From Bufo bufo (taxonomy: Eukaryota; Chordata; Amphibia; Anura; Bufonidae), in the NCBI RefSeq assembly GCF_905171765.1, contig NC_053395.1, forward strand, positions 185,708,156 to 185,772,155: DNA of 64,000 nucleotides, given 5' to 3'. Below the pieces are notes generated by a model. The model ran no database searches. It was not told the origin of the DNA and was given only the letters and a program-made list of their open reading frames with translations. Shown here in pieces: positions 1-8,912 of the stretch (position 1 is its first letter; every line of letters starts with the position of its first letter). The translations under genes and the position numbers were made by a program.

Positions 1-878
1 ACAAGGGTTAACTGCCAAACAACACTCAAAATGGGTTGCCCTGATTCTGTAGTTTGCAAAAACACCCCATATGTGGTCGTAAACTACTATTTGGCTAAAC
101 GGCAGGACATAGAAGAAGGGGAACGTCATTTTTGGAAGGCAGATTTTGCTGGACTGGTTTATTGACACCATGTACCCTTTCAAGCCCCCTGATGCACCCC
201 TAGAGTAGAAACTCCATAAAAGTGACCCCATCTAGGAAACTACGGGATAAGGTGGTTGTTGTTTTGGGACTATTTTTGGGGTAAATTTGATTTTTGGTTG
301 CTCTATATTAGTCTTTTTTGAGGCAATGTAACAAAAAAATGTAATTCTAAAATTGTTTCTACATTCACTATTTGGTTTTGTGGAACACCTAAAGGGTTAA
401 CATAGTTTGTAAAGTAACTTTTGAATACCTTGAGGGGTGTAGTTTCTTAGATGGGGTCACTTTTTTGGAGTTTCTAGTCTAGGCTACATCAGGGGGGGCT
501 TCTAATGGGACATGGTGTCAAAAAAAAAACTGTCCATCAAAATCTGCCTTCCAGAAACCATATGGAGTTCCCTTCGTTCTATGCCCTGCCGTGCGGCTAT
601 ATAGCCATTTACGACCACATATGGGGTGTTTCTGCAAACTACAGAATCGGGGCAATAAATATTTAGTTTTGTTTGGCTGTTAACCCTTGCTTTATTACCG
701 GCAAAATGGATTCAAATTGAAATTTTGCCCAAAAATTGGTGTTTTGGCACAGTTTTTATTTTATATTTTTAACACCGTTCATCCGAGGCGTTTGGTCAAA
801 AGTTATTTTTATAGCGACGACTTTTACGCACGCGACGATGCCCAATATGTATGGCTCTCAGACTTTGGAGACACTAAG

Positions 879-1018
879 CAGGCATCCTAAAACTGCGGCC
901 CTCCAGATATTGTAAAACTACAATTCCCACCATGCCCTGCTGATGGCTGTAGGTTGTCTGGGCATGCTGGGAGTTATAGTTTTACAACATCTGGAGGGCC
1001 GCAGTTTGAGGATGCCTG
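879..1018. mobile_element. short palindromic hAT-like MITE
   Basis: A 140-bp near-palindrome begins CAGGCATCC and ends GGATGCCTG. Its core resembles the MITEs at 14189-14322 and 28199-28345 (shared block CTACAA-TCCCA-CATGCC). Those two copies have 8-bp target duplications, which supports hAT. Here the flanks (ACACTAAG and CTCTAAAA) match poorly, so the duplication is decayed or the ends are slightly misplaced. Outside it, 849-874 and 1057-1083 form a second inverted repeat. Confidence 0.65.
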
Positions 1019-1126
1019 CTCTAAAACTAATATTTTTTGGGGAAAGAAAAATTGTTTCCGTGTCTCCAAAGTCTGAGAGCCATAGTGTTTTATGTTCTCT
1101 AGTGGACTGTTGAGGATTATAAAAAT

Positions 1127-2926
1127 TTAGTACTCCATGGAAGTGTGATACTCCCTGAAGCAATTGATAATGCAGAGGCCCGGATGATCGGGGCAAGTGT
1201 CACATTGAGTAGTGGTGTCCTTCCGTATCCCCCTCTTGTGACACACTCTGCACTTTTTTTGGGTTCGTCCCTTCTTTCCAGTATGGGGGACCACACCTGG
1301 AAAGTGTTGGCCAGGGACGATCCGGGCGCCTCCAATTCCCGAGGTACTCCGGCCTGCTCTTTCCCGGTCCGAAAAGATCAGGTCTTTGAGGACTGCCTCA
1401 TAGAACTGGAGGAATGTCCCTGTGCTGCCAGCGCTTCGGGATAGTACAAAAGAGTTGTACATGGCAACCTGTACCAAGTAGACCGCAACTTTTTTGTACC
1501 ATGCCCGGGTTTTGCGCATGGCGTTATATGGCGTGAGGACTTGATCAGAGAGATCAACTCCTCCCATATACCGATTGTAGTCGACGATACAATCGGGCTT
1601 GAGGACCGTTGCCGCGGTACCTCGCACAGGGACAGGGGTGGTGCCGTTACCGTGGATTGTGGACAGCATAAGGACATCCCTCTTGTCCTTATACCTGACC
1701 AGCAACAGGTTTCCACTGGTAAGGGCACGGGTCTCACCCCTGGGGATAGGTACCTGGAGGGGGTAGGCAGGGAGGCCGCGTTGATTTTTCCGCACGGTCC
1801 CACAAGCGAACGTGGATCTGGCGGCAAGGGACCTGAACAAGGGAATGCTGGTATAAAAGTTATCCACGTACAAGTGGTAACCATTATCCAGCAGTGGGTA
1901 CATAAGGTCCCACACGAGTTTCCCGCTAACACCCAGAGTGGGGGGACATTCTGGGGGTTCAATACGGGAATCTCGCCCCTCGTACACACGAAATTTGTAA
2001 GTGTACCCTGAGGCACTCTCACAAATTTTGTATAGCTTCACGCCATACCTCGCCCGCTTTGTGGGAATGTATTGGCGGAAACTGAGTCTCCCCTTGAACG
2101 CAACGAGAGACTCATCAACCGCGACCTCCCTTCCAGGTACGTAGGCCTGCTGAAATGTGGCCCCAAAGTGATCGATGACCGGCCGTATCTTATACAGCCG
2201 GTCATAGGCAGGATCACTTCGGAGGGGACATGCTGCATTATCGGAATAATGCAGACATTTCCGGATGGCCTCAAACCGGTGACGTATCATGACCATACTG
2301 TACAGTGGGGTCTGGTATAGGACGTCCCCACTCCAGTATTGCCTGACACTGGGTTTTTGGACTAGACCCATATGCAGCACGAGGCCCCAAAATGTCCTCA
2401 TTTCGGCTGCACTGACCGGCGTCCAGCCACCGGGTCTAGCCAAAACTGAGCCTGGGTTTTGAGCGACGAACTGTTGGGCGTACAGATTCGTCTGCTCCAC
2501 CATCAAATTCACCAGTGAGTTACTGAAAAAAAAACTAAAATAGTCTATTTCAGTAAACCCCACTGTGGGAATCTGGATTCCAGGATTGCCAGCAAAATCC
2601 GGAATCTCAGGCTCAAAGTCCACTGGGGGACACCAGCTAAGTTCATCGGCAGGGGGCTCCGGTGGACTTATTTGGTGGGCCGGGAAACCAGTACGAACCC
2701 CAGGGCGGCTCGTACTAGGGTGGGCCACAGGATCCCTAGCATGTGGGGCCCCTGGCTCCGCCTGGCGGCGTCTCCGCCGCCTTGGTGGCTCATCGTCATC
2801 AGATGATGATGAGGAGGATGCGGATGACAAAAGGAATGTGGGGTCATCCTCATCCTCACTGGGGCTCTCAGAGTCGGAGGCAATCTGGGCGTATGCCTCC
2901 TCGGCCGAGAACATCCGGTGGGCCAT
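1127..2926 (-). CDS. piggyBac transposase (PGBD4-like)
   Basis: This is an uninterrupted 599-residue DDE transposase of the piggyBac family, which cuts and pastes the element at TTAA. Residues 1-60 are acidic/serine-rich followed by an arginine run (residues 49-54), a likely nuclear signal. The catalytic domain spans about 120-500. Candidate catalytic aspartates are D271 (motif VAVDESLVAFKG), D355 (LYVDNFYTS), and D449 or D458 in DYNRYMGGVDLSDQ. The C-terminus is a cysteine-rich domain with C559, C562, C575, C578, H581, C585 and C590, like the piggyBac terminal zinc-binding domain. The chosen ATG at 2926 begins the acidic tract and gives a normal family length. No stop or frameshift is visible. 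Activity is not proven; a domesticated gene is unlikely because the element end and TTAA are still next to it. Confidence 0.93.
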   Translation of the reverse strand: MAHRMFSAEEAYAQIASDSESPSEDEDDPTFLLSSASSSSSSDDDEPPRRRRRRQAEPGAPHARDPVAHPSTSRPGVRTGFPAHQISPPEPPADELSWCPPVDFEPEIPDFAGNPGIQIPTVGFTEIDYFSFFFSNSLVNLMVEQTNLYAQQFVAQNPGSVLARPGGWTPVSAAEMRTFWGLVLHMGLVQKPSVRQYWSGDVLYQTPLYSMVMIRHRFEAIRKCLHYSDNAACPLRSDPAYDRLYKIRPVIDHFGATFQQAYVPGREVAVDESLVAFKGRLSFRQYIPTKRARYGVKLYKICESASGYTYKFRVYEGRDSRIEPPECPPTLGVSGKLVWDLMYPLLDNGYHLYVDNFYTSIPLFRSLAARSTFACGTVRKNQRGLPAYPLQVPIPRGETRALTSGNLLLVRYKDKRDVLMLSTIHGNGTTPVPVRGTAATVLKPDCIVDYNRYMGGVDLSDQVLTPYNAMRKTRAWYKKVAVYLVQVAMYNSFVLSRSAGSTGTFLQFYEAVLKDLIFSDRERAGRSTSGIGGARIVPGQHFPGVVPHTGKKGRTQKKCRVCHKRGIRKDTTTQCDTCPDHPGLCIINCFREYHTSMEY

Positions 2927-3420
2927 GGGTGTGTGTGCGTGTAGGTGTGCGTGTGTGGCAAACTTTATTATATGTGCGTGTGTGTGGGGGCAACGGGTGT
3001 TCGCGTACTAAAAAGTCCAGGCAAAAAAATGGGCAAGTGTTAGAAAAAAAAAAAGTTAAAACTTGCTGATCAGCGGTACAACGCTGATCAGCGGTCGGTG
3101 GGGTGGTGGGGCGGGCGATGCGCTAACAGTGGACGGACGCTAAAAAGTGCCGGCCAGTCAGCGCACGCAGAAAAAAAAAAGTGGTGGTGAGTGGGGGGTG
3201 GGGGGTGCTGGTGGGGGGTGGGTGGGGGGGGGAGGCAGGTGGGGGGGGGGGGGAAGTGGCTGGTGGGGGGTGGGTGGGGGGGCAAGTGGCAGGAGGGGTC
3301 TGGGTTAGGGTTAGATGGAAGTTTGGAAGTTTGGAATAAAAGTACTTTTTTTTTTTTTTTTTTTTTCTAACTTACTTTTCCCTTCTTTCCCTGCCTAACG
3401 GTGCCTCTCCCTCACTGACC
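2927..3420. repeat. GT-rich and G-run-rich region upstream of the transposase
   Basis: On the plus strand, 2929-3000 is rich in GTGTG steps. Positions 3085-3300 consist largely of G runs (GGTGGGG, GGGGGGTGGG) that could form several G-quadruplexes. A run of about 23 T follows at 3346-3366. The region is the upstream/5' untranslated part of the minus-strand transposase, so these tracts would be C-rich in its transcript. No coding sequence is seen. Confidence 0.7.
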
Positions 3421-3896
3421 CTAACCTACCTGGGTGGCGATGGGTGCAGGAGGGTGATGGATGCCGATTAGGGGGACACAGGAGCTCGTTCTGGACGGTG
3501 CTGCACGGTCAGGGTGCTGGACAGGAAGAGGAGGGGAGAGAGGAGCGCAGGAAGTTTGAATCTCGCGCCTCTCTCCCCTGCACCAATCAGCACCCTGGAC
3601 AGCGGCATTCAGCACCAGGGCCAGCACCGCCTCTCCAAATCCTCGGACTGCGATAGGTGGTGTATAATTACGCCACCGATCGCAGTCTTTTTCCGGTTCA
3701 TCGGGTCACAGGACACCCGAATGGACCGGAAACGCAGAAAACCGCAGGTCTGAATTGACCTGCGGTTTTCTGCGATCGCCGATACGGGGGGGTCAAATGA
3801 CCCCCCCCTGCATTGTTACGGGATGCCGGCTGAATGATTTCAGCCGAAATCCCGTTCCGATTAACCCCTGCGGCGCCGGAGTTCCGATTTTAAGTC

Positions 3897-4016
3897 AGGA
3901 CGTACCGGTACGTCCTCGGTCCTTAAGGACTCGGGAAATAGGGCGTACCGGTACGTCCTAGGTCCTTAAGGACTCGGGAAATAGGGCGTACCGGTACGTC
4001 CTAGGTCCTTAAGGGG
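3897..4016. repeat. piggyBac subterminal tandem palindromes
   Basis: The palindrome GTACCGGTAC followed by GTCCTNGGTCCTTAAGGAC occurs at about 50-bp spacing in the last 120 bp of the element. A related arrangement occurs at 32107-32182 in the non-autonomous copy. Repeated subterminal palindromes next to a transposon end are typical transposase-binding sites; that role is inferred. Confidence 0.7.
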
Positions 4017-4256
4017 TTAAAGCGGCAGGGGAGAGGTGTGGTAAGCATCACTTCTTCTGTAATTTTATCACATTTTGTGACTACCTTTTTGTTTCTATAG
4101 CTGCTATGCTGATCATTGTGTCTCCATGGTAACAGCCAACAAACAAACCTTGCAAAGTCTGACTTAGCACTTGCTCCACTGCTAGGCTGACAGAGCAACA
4201 CCCGAACAGCTAATTGTCAGGGGTGTGGGGTGTCGGACCCCCATGATCAACTAATG

Positions 4257-4472
4257 TTTCAAAGAAGAAGACCGGCACTTCGCAGATGTAGATCACAATG
4301 TAGATTTATTCTGTCACATATTCAAGTGGCATAGTGACGCGTTTCAGCACAAGTGTGCTTTCATCAGACTGCAATGAAACATCTTACACTCCAGCTATTT
4401 ATACATAAATGAAACACTAAGGAACTGACATCAGAGGAGCTCCGCCTCCCTCATTAAATAAAAATTTGCATG
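4257..4472 (-). mobile_element. 216-bp insert with hammerhead motif and 10-bp target duplication
   Basis: The insert is flanked by an exact direct repeat, TCAACTAATG, at 4247-4256 and 4473-4482, so it is a discrete insertion. The split host sequence (GGACCCCCATGATCAAC ... GATGGCCTATCCTCAG) resembles part of the TTAA MITE at 35931-36030. The minus strand carries a hammerhead-type core (separate entry). Target duplications of 10-12 bp plus a minimal hammerhead suggest a retrotransposed Penelope-like LTR or related retrozyme-like RNA. The insert has no reading frame. The family name is an inference. Confidence 0.65.
4326..4378 (-). ncRNA. hammerhead ribozyme motif (type I, minimal)
   Basis: Read on the minus strand, the core is CTGATGA (4367-4361), then stem II AAGCAC-ACTT-GTGCT, then GAAAC (4345-4341), then GCGTC with the expected cleavage after C4336. 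Stem III would be the tiny palindrome ACGCGT. Stem I is weak: three pairs next to the core (AGT/ACT), or five with a bulge. All conserved core bases of the hammerhead are present. The closing pair of stem II is A-U rather than the usual G-C. Such minimal type I forms are known from Penelope-like elements and often act as dimers; activity here is untested. Confidence 0.6.
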
Positions 4473-4482
4473 TCAACTAATG

Positions 4483-5650
4483 ATGATGGCCTATCCTCAG
4501 GGCGGCAAACTATGGGATAGGGTGGCAGTTTTGTTGGTACTAGTTTAGGGTACATATGATTTTTGGTTGCTCTAGATTACACTTTTTGTGAGGCAAGGTA
4601 ACAAGAAATAGCTGTTTTGGCACCGTTTTTATTTTTTGTTATTTACAACATTCATCTGACAGGTTAGGTCATGTGATATTTTTATAGAGCAGGTTATTTC
4701 GGAAGCGGCGATACCTAATATGTATACTTTTTTTTTTATTTATGTAAGTTTTACACAATTATTTCATTTTTGAAACAAATAAAAATAATCATGTTTTAGT
4801 GTCTTCATAGTCTGAGATCCATAGTTTTTTCAGTTTTTGGGCGATTATCTTAGTTAGGATCTCATTTTTTGCGGGATGAGATGACGGTTTGATTGGCATT
4901 TTGGGGTGCATATGACTTTTTGATCGCTTGCTATTACACTTTTTGTGATGCAAGGTGACAAAAAAAATAGCTTTTTTTTTTTTACACAATTTTTTATTAA
5001 TTTTTTACGGTGTTTGCCTGAAGGGTTAGGTCATGTGATATTTTCATAGAGAAGGTTATTACGCACGCGGCGATTCCTAATATGTATACTTTTTTATTTA
5101 TTTATGTAAGTTTTACACAACAGCTTTTTTAAAACAAAAAAAAAAAGATATTTTAGTGTCTCCATATTCTGAGCCATATTGATTTTTTTTTTTTGAGCGT
5201 TTGTCTTAGGTAGGGGCCCAATTTTTGCGGGAAGAGGTGACGGTTAGATTGGTACTATTTTGGTGGGCATACGCCTTTTTGATCGCTTGCTGTTGTACTT
5301 TTTGTGATGTAAGGTGACCGTAAAAAATAAAACCTTTCTTTTTTGTGTTCCTTTGAGGGGTTAGGTCATGTGATTTTTATAGAGCCGGTCGATACAGACG
5401 CGGCCATACCTAATTTTTACCAATTTTGTTTTACTTTATTTGGGGAAAATTACGTTTTTGTTTATTTTTACTTGAAACAAAATTTTTTTGGGGGGAAACT
5501 TTAATCGCGCTGCCTTCCATGCCATCGGGTCCCCCCTACAGCCGCATAGGGACCCGATGGTACTGCCGCCCGCAACATGTAAAAGCCGCAAACCACAGGT
5601 CTGAATTAACCTGCGGTTTGCAGCGATCGCCGACACTGCGGCGATCGCTG
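4483..5650 (+). mobile_element. degraded piggyBac-family fragments
   Basis: The segment repeats phrases found in the copy at 30215-32182, for example GGGTACATATGATTTTTGG and CACTTTTTGTGAGGCAAGG. At least three diverged repeats of the unit occur here (about 4510-4700, 4800-5050 and 5150-5400), each with a phrase related to GTGTCTCCATAGTCTGAG. No open transposase remains. It ends near paired CAGCGATCGCCG / GCGGCGATCGCTG palindromes at 5620-5650. Confidence 0.6.
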
Positions 5651-6032
5651 ATGTCTCCTCCCCATTGCTCCGATAGTAATTAGCATATGGAGCAGGAGAC
5701 TGTAATGGGGCACAGCGGGCGAACGGAGCAGCGCCCAGGAATAATAGTAAGTGCTGGGACATCTCTGGGCGCCGCTCTGTGTAGCCTAATACTTAAAGTC
5801 TGGACCCAGGAAAAGTCCGGACCCAGGAAAAGTCCTATCATTGGTGGCGCAGTGCGCCCGCCCCTCTCTCCTCATTGGTGGAAGCGTCACAGGGGGGGAG
5901 GGAGAGACTGCTTCCTTCTCCCCTGTGCTGCTGAGAGAACATGAGCGCGCTGAGAGCAGTGCACTCATGTTCTGTGATACAGTATCGTAAAAATGGAAAT
6001 CCTGGTATCGTATCGATACCGGGACAACCCTA
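5651..6032. mobile_element. hAT-like element end with embedded MITE debris
   Basis: The right boundary ATCGATACCGGGACAACCC-TAG resembles the ends of hAT elements of the TAGGG type seen elsewhere in this window. Positions 5690-5790 are related to the middle of the TTAA MITE at 19349-19798 (GAACGGAGC-GCGCC and GGCGCCGCTCT). The 15-base phrase GGACCCAGGAAAAGT is directly repeated at 5803-5835. The left end is not resolved, so extents are approximate. Confidence 0.4.
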
Positions 6033-6140
6033 GAATTAATTTATAAATCTGAACACTAGACTTTCTTTAATCTGTTCAAATATACTCAATTTCCTAAATT
6101 TAGATCCCCCAAATCCTGATTTTTAAACGATAGCAGATTA

Positions 6141-6650
6141 GGGTACTTTCACACTAGCGTTATTCTTTTCCAGCATGGAGTTCCGTCTTAGGGGCTCAAT
6201 AGCGGAAAAGAACTGATCAGTTTTATCCTAATGCAATCTGAATGGAGAGAAATCCGTTCAGGATGCATCAGTATGTCTTCAGTTCAGTCTTTTTGCCTTT
6301 TCAGGATGGAGGTAATACTGCAGCATGCTGCGGTTTTATCTCCGTCCAAAATTCCGGAACACTTGCCGGACATGCATTAATGCCGGATCCGGCCCCGAGT
6401 GTTCCAGCAGAAAGGATCCGGCATTGCGGTCTGCGCATGCTCAGACCACAAAAAAAAATGTGAAACAAATTTATTCCGGATCCGTTTTTCTGGATGACCC
6501 CGGAGAGACGGATCCAGCATTTTAATGCATTTGTCATACGCATCAGTCTGACAAATGCCATCAGTTTGCATGCGTTTTGACGGATCCAGCAGGTAGTTAC
6601 GGCGACAGAACTGCCTGCCGGAATCCTCTGCCGCAAGTGTGAAAGAACCC
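6141..6650. mobile_element. PIF/Harbinger-type MITE (510 bp)
   Basis: The ends are GGGTACTTTCACACTAGCG and CAAGTGTGAAAGAACCC, imperfect inverted repeats, flanked by the 3-bp direct repeat TTA on both sides (6138-6140, 6651-6653). A 3-bp TWA target is the signature of PIF/Harbinger. The interior holds several GGATCCG palindromes and no real gene. The same end motif recurs at 14609, 20844, 42503 and 47740. Confidence 0.75.
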
Positions 6651-6681
6651 TTAGGGGGCAGAGAGGTTTCCTTCTACCTAC

Positions 6682-7228
6682 TGTGGGAAGGAACAAGGGG
6701 CAGTCATTGATGGTCAGTATGTGTCACCAAGGTTCCTGGCCTCGGTGAGGTAAGAGCCGTTTTTTCTCAAGTGTCAGTATTGCAGATTGCAGTCTGACAC
6801 TTCAGCTGTTTAGTATAGCTGTATAGCTGATTCAGGGCAGCTTTTACTGGGAGTGCTGGGTGGGTGGCTACTCCCCACGCTCCAGGCCGGGTCTTGGCAG
6901 GCTTAAAAAGCAGTCAGCACTATCAGATGGGGTGGATTTTACCTCCATCTGACAGTGAAGCTGTGGAGCCTCTGTGCTGAAGGCTACAAACAGTCGTGCA
7001 GGCCGCCTGGAAGAGGCCAGTGAACTTTTCTGTGGCTGAGCATTCAGCCAAGTGTGAACTGACATCTTGGATTCCAGGTGAACACTGTTTTGTTTTGCTG
7101 TGTATGAACAAGCACCAAGACTGTTATGTTTTGCTGAGTGTGAATAAAAGACTGAAGTTTGGTTTACAACCTGGTTCCTTGCCTCTAAACTGCGTCCACT
7201 AACCTGTCTACCAGAGCAAATCCCCACA
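6682..7228 (+). repeat. 5' LTR of the Gmr1-like element
   Basis: The repeat begins TGTGGGAAGGAAC and ends AAATCCCCACA, so it has TG...CA termini. It matches 12489-12973 over most of its length but has about 60 extra bases around 6900-6970. A polyadenylation-type AATAAA lies near 7143, followed by the putative R/U5 region. The LTRs have diverged, pointing to an old insertion. Confidence 0.85.
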
Positions 7229-7230
7229 AT

Positions 7231-7248
7231 TGGTGCCTTGGAGCGGTC
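7231..7248 (+). other. primer binding site
   Basis: TGGTGCCTTGGAGCGG starts two bases after the 5' LTR, where the tRNA primer of an LTR retrotransposon binds. The second copy has TGGTGGAGGATGCGGG at the equivalent place, sharing TGGTG. The tRNA was not identified. Confidence 0.6.
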
Positions 7249-7308
7249 ACACGCAGTGAGGCAGGCCTGAAGGCCGAATTTTTTTATTTTTTTTCTGGGC
7301 ATGGGTGT

Positions 7309-8140
7309 ATGTCCTATATCAAGCCGGCAAGGTTACGACCCGTGTCCAATGACAAAATGGAGGCGGTCGTGAAAGCCCTCATGGAGGCTAACTTGCAGCA
7401 GCGCGAGGCTAACAAGCAGCAGCAGGAAACCAACCAGCTGCTATTACAGCATGTCATGGCATTACAAGCGGCAGGAGCGTCCCAGAACGTCCACGATGCC
7501 CGGAAAGCTGTGTCTGTGCGGCGATCCCCAAGATGACCCCCTCGGACAACGGCGAGACGCGAGACCTATCTGGCGGTATTCGAAAAGGTGGCCGTGAGGG
7601 AGAAGCTACCCCGAGACCAATGGGCTGAGGTCGTCGCTCCGTTCCTGGCGTCTGGACCCCAGCAGGTGTTTTTCGACTTACCAGATGGTCAAGCGGCCGA
7701 CTACCTGACCGTAAAGGGTGAGATTCTGGCAAGACTAGGGGTGAATTCATTGGGAATTTAACCCGGCTGAACCCGCCAGACCACAGTATTATGATCTGCT
7801 ACACCGGTTGCAAAAATGGCTGCAGCCTGACTGAGTCCTACTACTATGCTGGACTGTCTGTTGGCTGATGTGTTCTGGAGGGCTTTGCCTTACCCTCTCC
7901 AGCACTGGATCGGCCCGGCGTCTCCTGGTAATGCCCTAGAGATGGTCGACCTGGTAGAGCGCTATGAGGCCACCAGAAATCTACAGGGGGGTTCTTTTGG
8001 GAGGGGGCCAGTTAAACCCCGGAAATCTCCACCCTCAACCAGTGAGAGCAAAACCCGCTCGGGAAATACTCCCTACGGACCCAGCTCCAATGGTCTGTTG
8101 GCGGTGTCAAGAGCCTGGTCACATAAGGGCCGACTGTCTC
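7309..8140 (+). pseudogene. Gag relic with CCHC zinc knuckle
   Basis: Gag starts at the ATG at 7309 (MSYIKPARLRPV), with a glutamine-rich coiled region (residues 25-50). It is then shifted in frame near 7536, continues to about 7760, meets stops, and resumes at 7846-8000. The nucleocapsid knuckle CWRCQEPGHIRADC (CX2CX4HX4C) lies at 8096-8137 in another frame. Gag would coat the element RNA and form particles. The matching region of the second copy (57596-58334) confirms the start. At least two frameshifts and several stops make it nonfunctional. Confidence 0.8.
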
Positions 8141-8480
8141 CATGGTGGGGAACCCATGGACACTAACTATGGCTACCGCCCCTCAATGTATGCCAGGAGA
8201 CTGTGTGCAACCGGTACCCCCGAGACAATAGTCACCTGTGCCAGGGGCAAGTAGGAGATACCCTGGCGGTGGCGCTGCTGCACTCAGGGAGCCTGGTGTC
8301 CCTGGTAGGAGCTGCCCTGGTGCGGCCTGCTGAGTATACTGGCCAAAAAGTCGGCGTCGTGTGCATCCATGGAAACTTAAAGGACTATCCCACCGCCCTA
8401 GTGTCTCTATCCACGGTGGCCGGCAGGTGGACTCATGAGGTGTCTGTCGCCACAAAGTTACATTATGAACTAATAATTGG

Positions 8481-8759
8481 CAAAATAACTGTGGAGCCCC
8501 AGTTATGGGTCTTCAACACAGAGAAAGCCAGATATCCTTCAAAGGAAGGAAAACCGACCAAAGGGGTGTCTCCATTACAGAGATCATCAGATCCACCATA
8601 TTAAGTGGCCCCTATGTCAAGATCCCACTCTTTTACAAGCTTTAAGGATGTGGCAGGGAAGACCTAAGCCGGTTATCCATCCACAGACAGCTGTTTCGGG
8701 GTGTTGCCCCTCATCAGTGTAGAGTAGGATTCTGGCTAACCAGGAGCAATGCCTTGGAG
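8481..8759 (-). mobile_element. 279-bp insert with hammerhead motif and 12-bp target duplication
   Basis: An exact 12-bp direct repeat, ACTAATAATTGG, flanks the insert (8469-8480 and 8760-8771). Removing the insert restores the protease reading (ELIIGRDF), as the second copy at 56576-57337 reads without interruption. The minus strand holds a well-formed hammerhead core. The flank length and motif point to a retrotransposed Penelope-like LTR or similar retrozyme-like RNA; the insert encodes nothing. Confidence 0.75.
8669..8741 (-). ncRNA. hammerhead ribozyme motif (type I, minimal stem III)
   Basis: On the minus strand: CTGATGA (8717-8711), stem II GGGG-CAACA-CCCC, GAAAC (8697-8693), then AGCTGTC with the expected cut after C8686. 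Stem II is closed by the standard G-C pair. Stem I pairs TCTACA with TGTGGA (six pairs, one G-U), then ATCC with GGAT, then GGTT with AACC, separated by internal loops as in natural type I hammerheads. Stem III is only the palindrome ACAGCTGT, which suggests activity as a dimer. All core residues agree with the consensus, making this the stronger of the two motifs. Confidence 0.75.
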
Positions 8760-8912
8760 ACTAATAATTGGGAGAGACTTCCCCGGTTTCCCGTCACTGT
8801 GGCCTGAGCCGAGAGTCACCGATACCCATGGGGCAGGAGTAGCCCCAATAGAATGGCCTTGCTCAGGGGGGAAACCGGAACCCTGGGAACCTGAGGCCGA
8901 AGAGCCAGCAGT

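Larger units (their letters stand above)
1..4016 (-). mobile_element. piggyBac-family DNA transposon, cut by window edge
   Basis: This is the right-hand part of a piggyBac element; its other end lies outside the window. The visible end is at 4016, followed by the TTAA target site (4017-4020), and the terminal bases read CCTTAAGGGG. The transposase gene lies on the minus strand at 1127-2926. Positions 1-660 are clearly related to the inner part of the non-autonomous copy at 30215-32182, in the same orientation, which ties the two to one family. A small hAT-like MITE (879-1018) sits inside. Because the transposase frame is open, this copy could be young, but completeness cannot be judged without the missing end. 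Confidence 0.85.

Noticed and set aside
1541..2011. Plus-strand frames opposite the piggyBac transposase
   Set aside because: They are shadows of the minus-strand gene, which has clear catalytic motifs.
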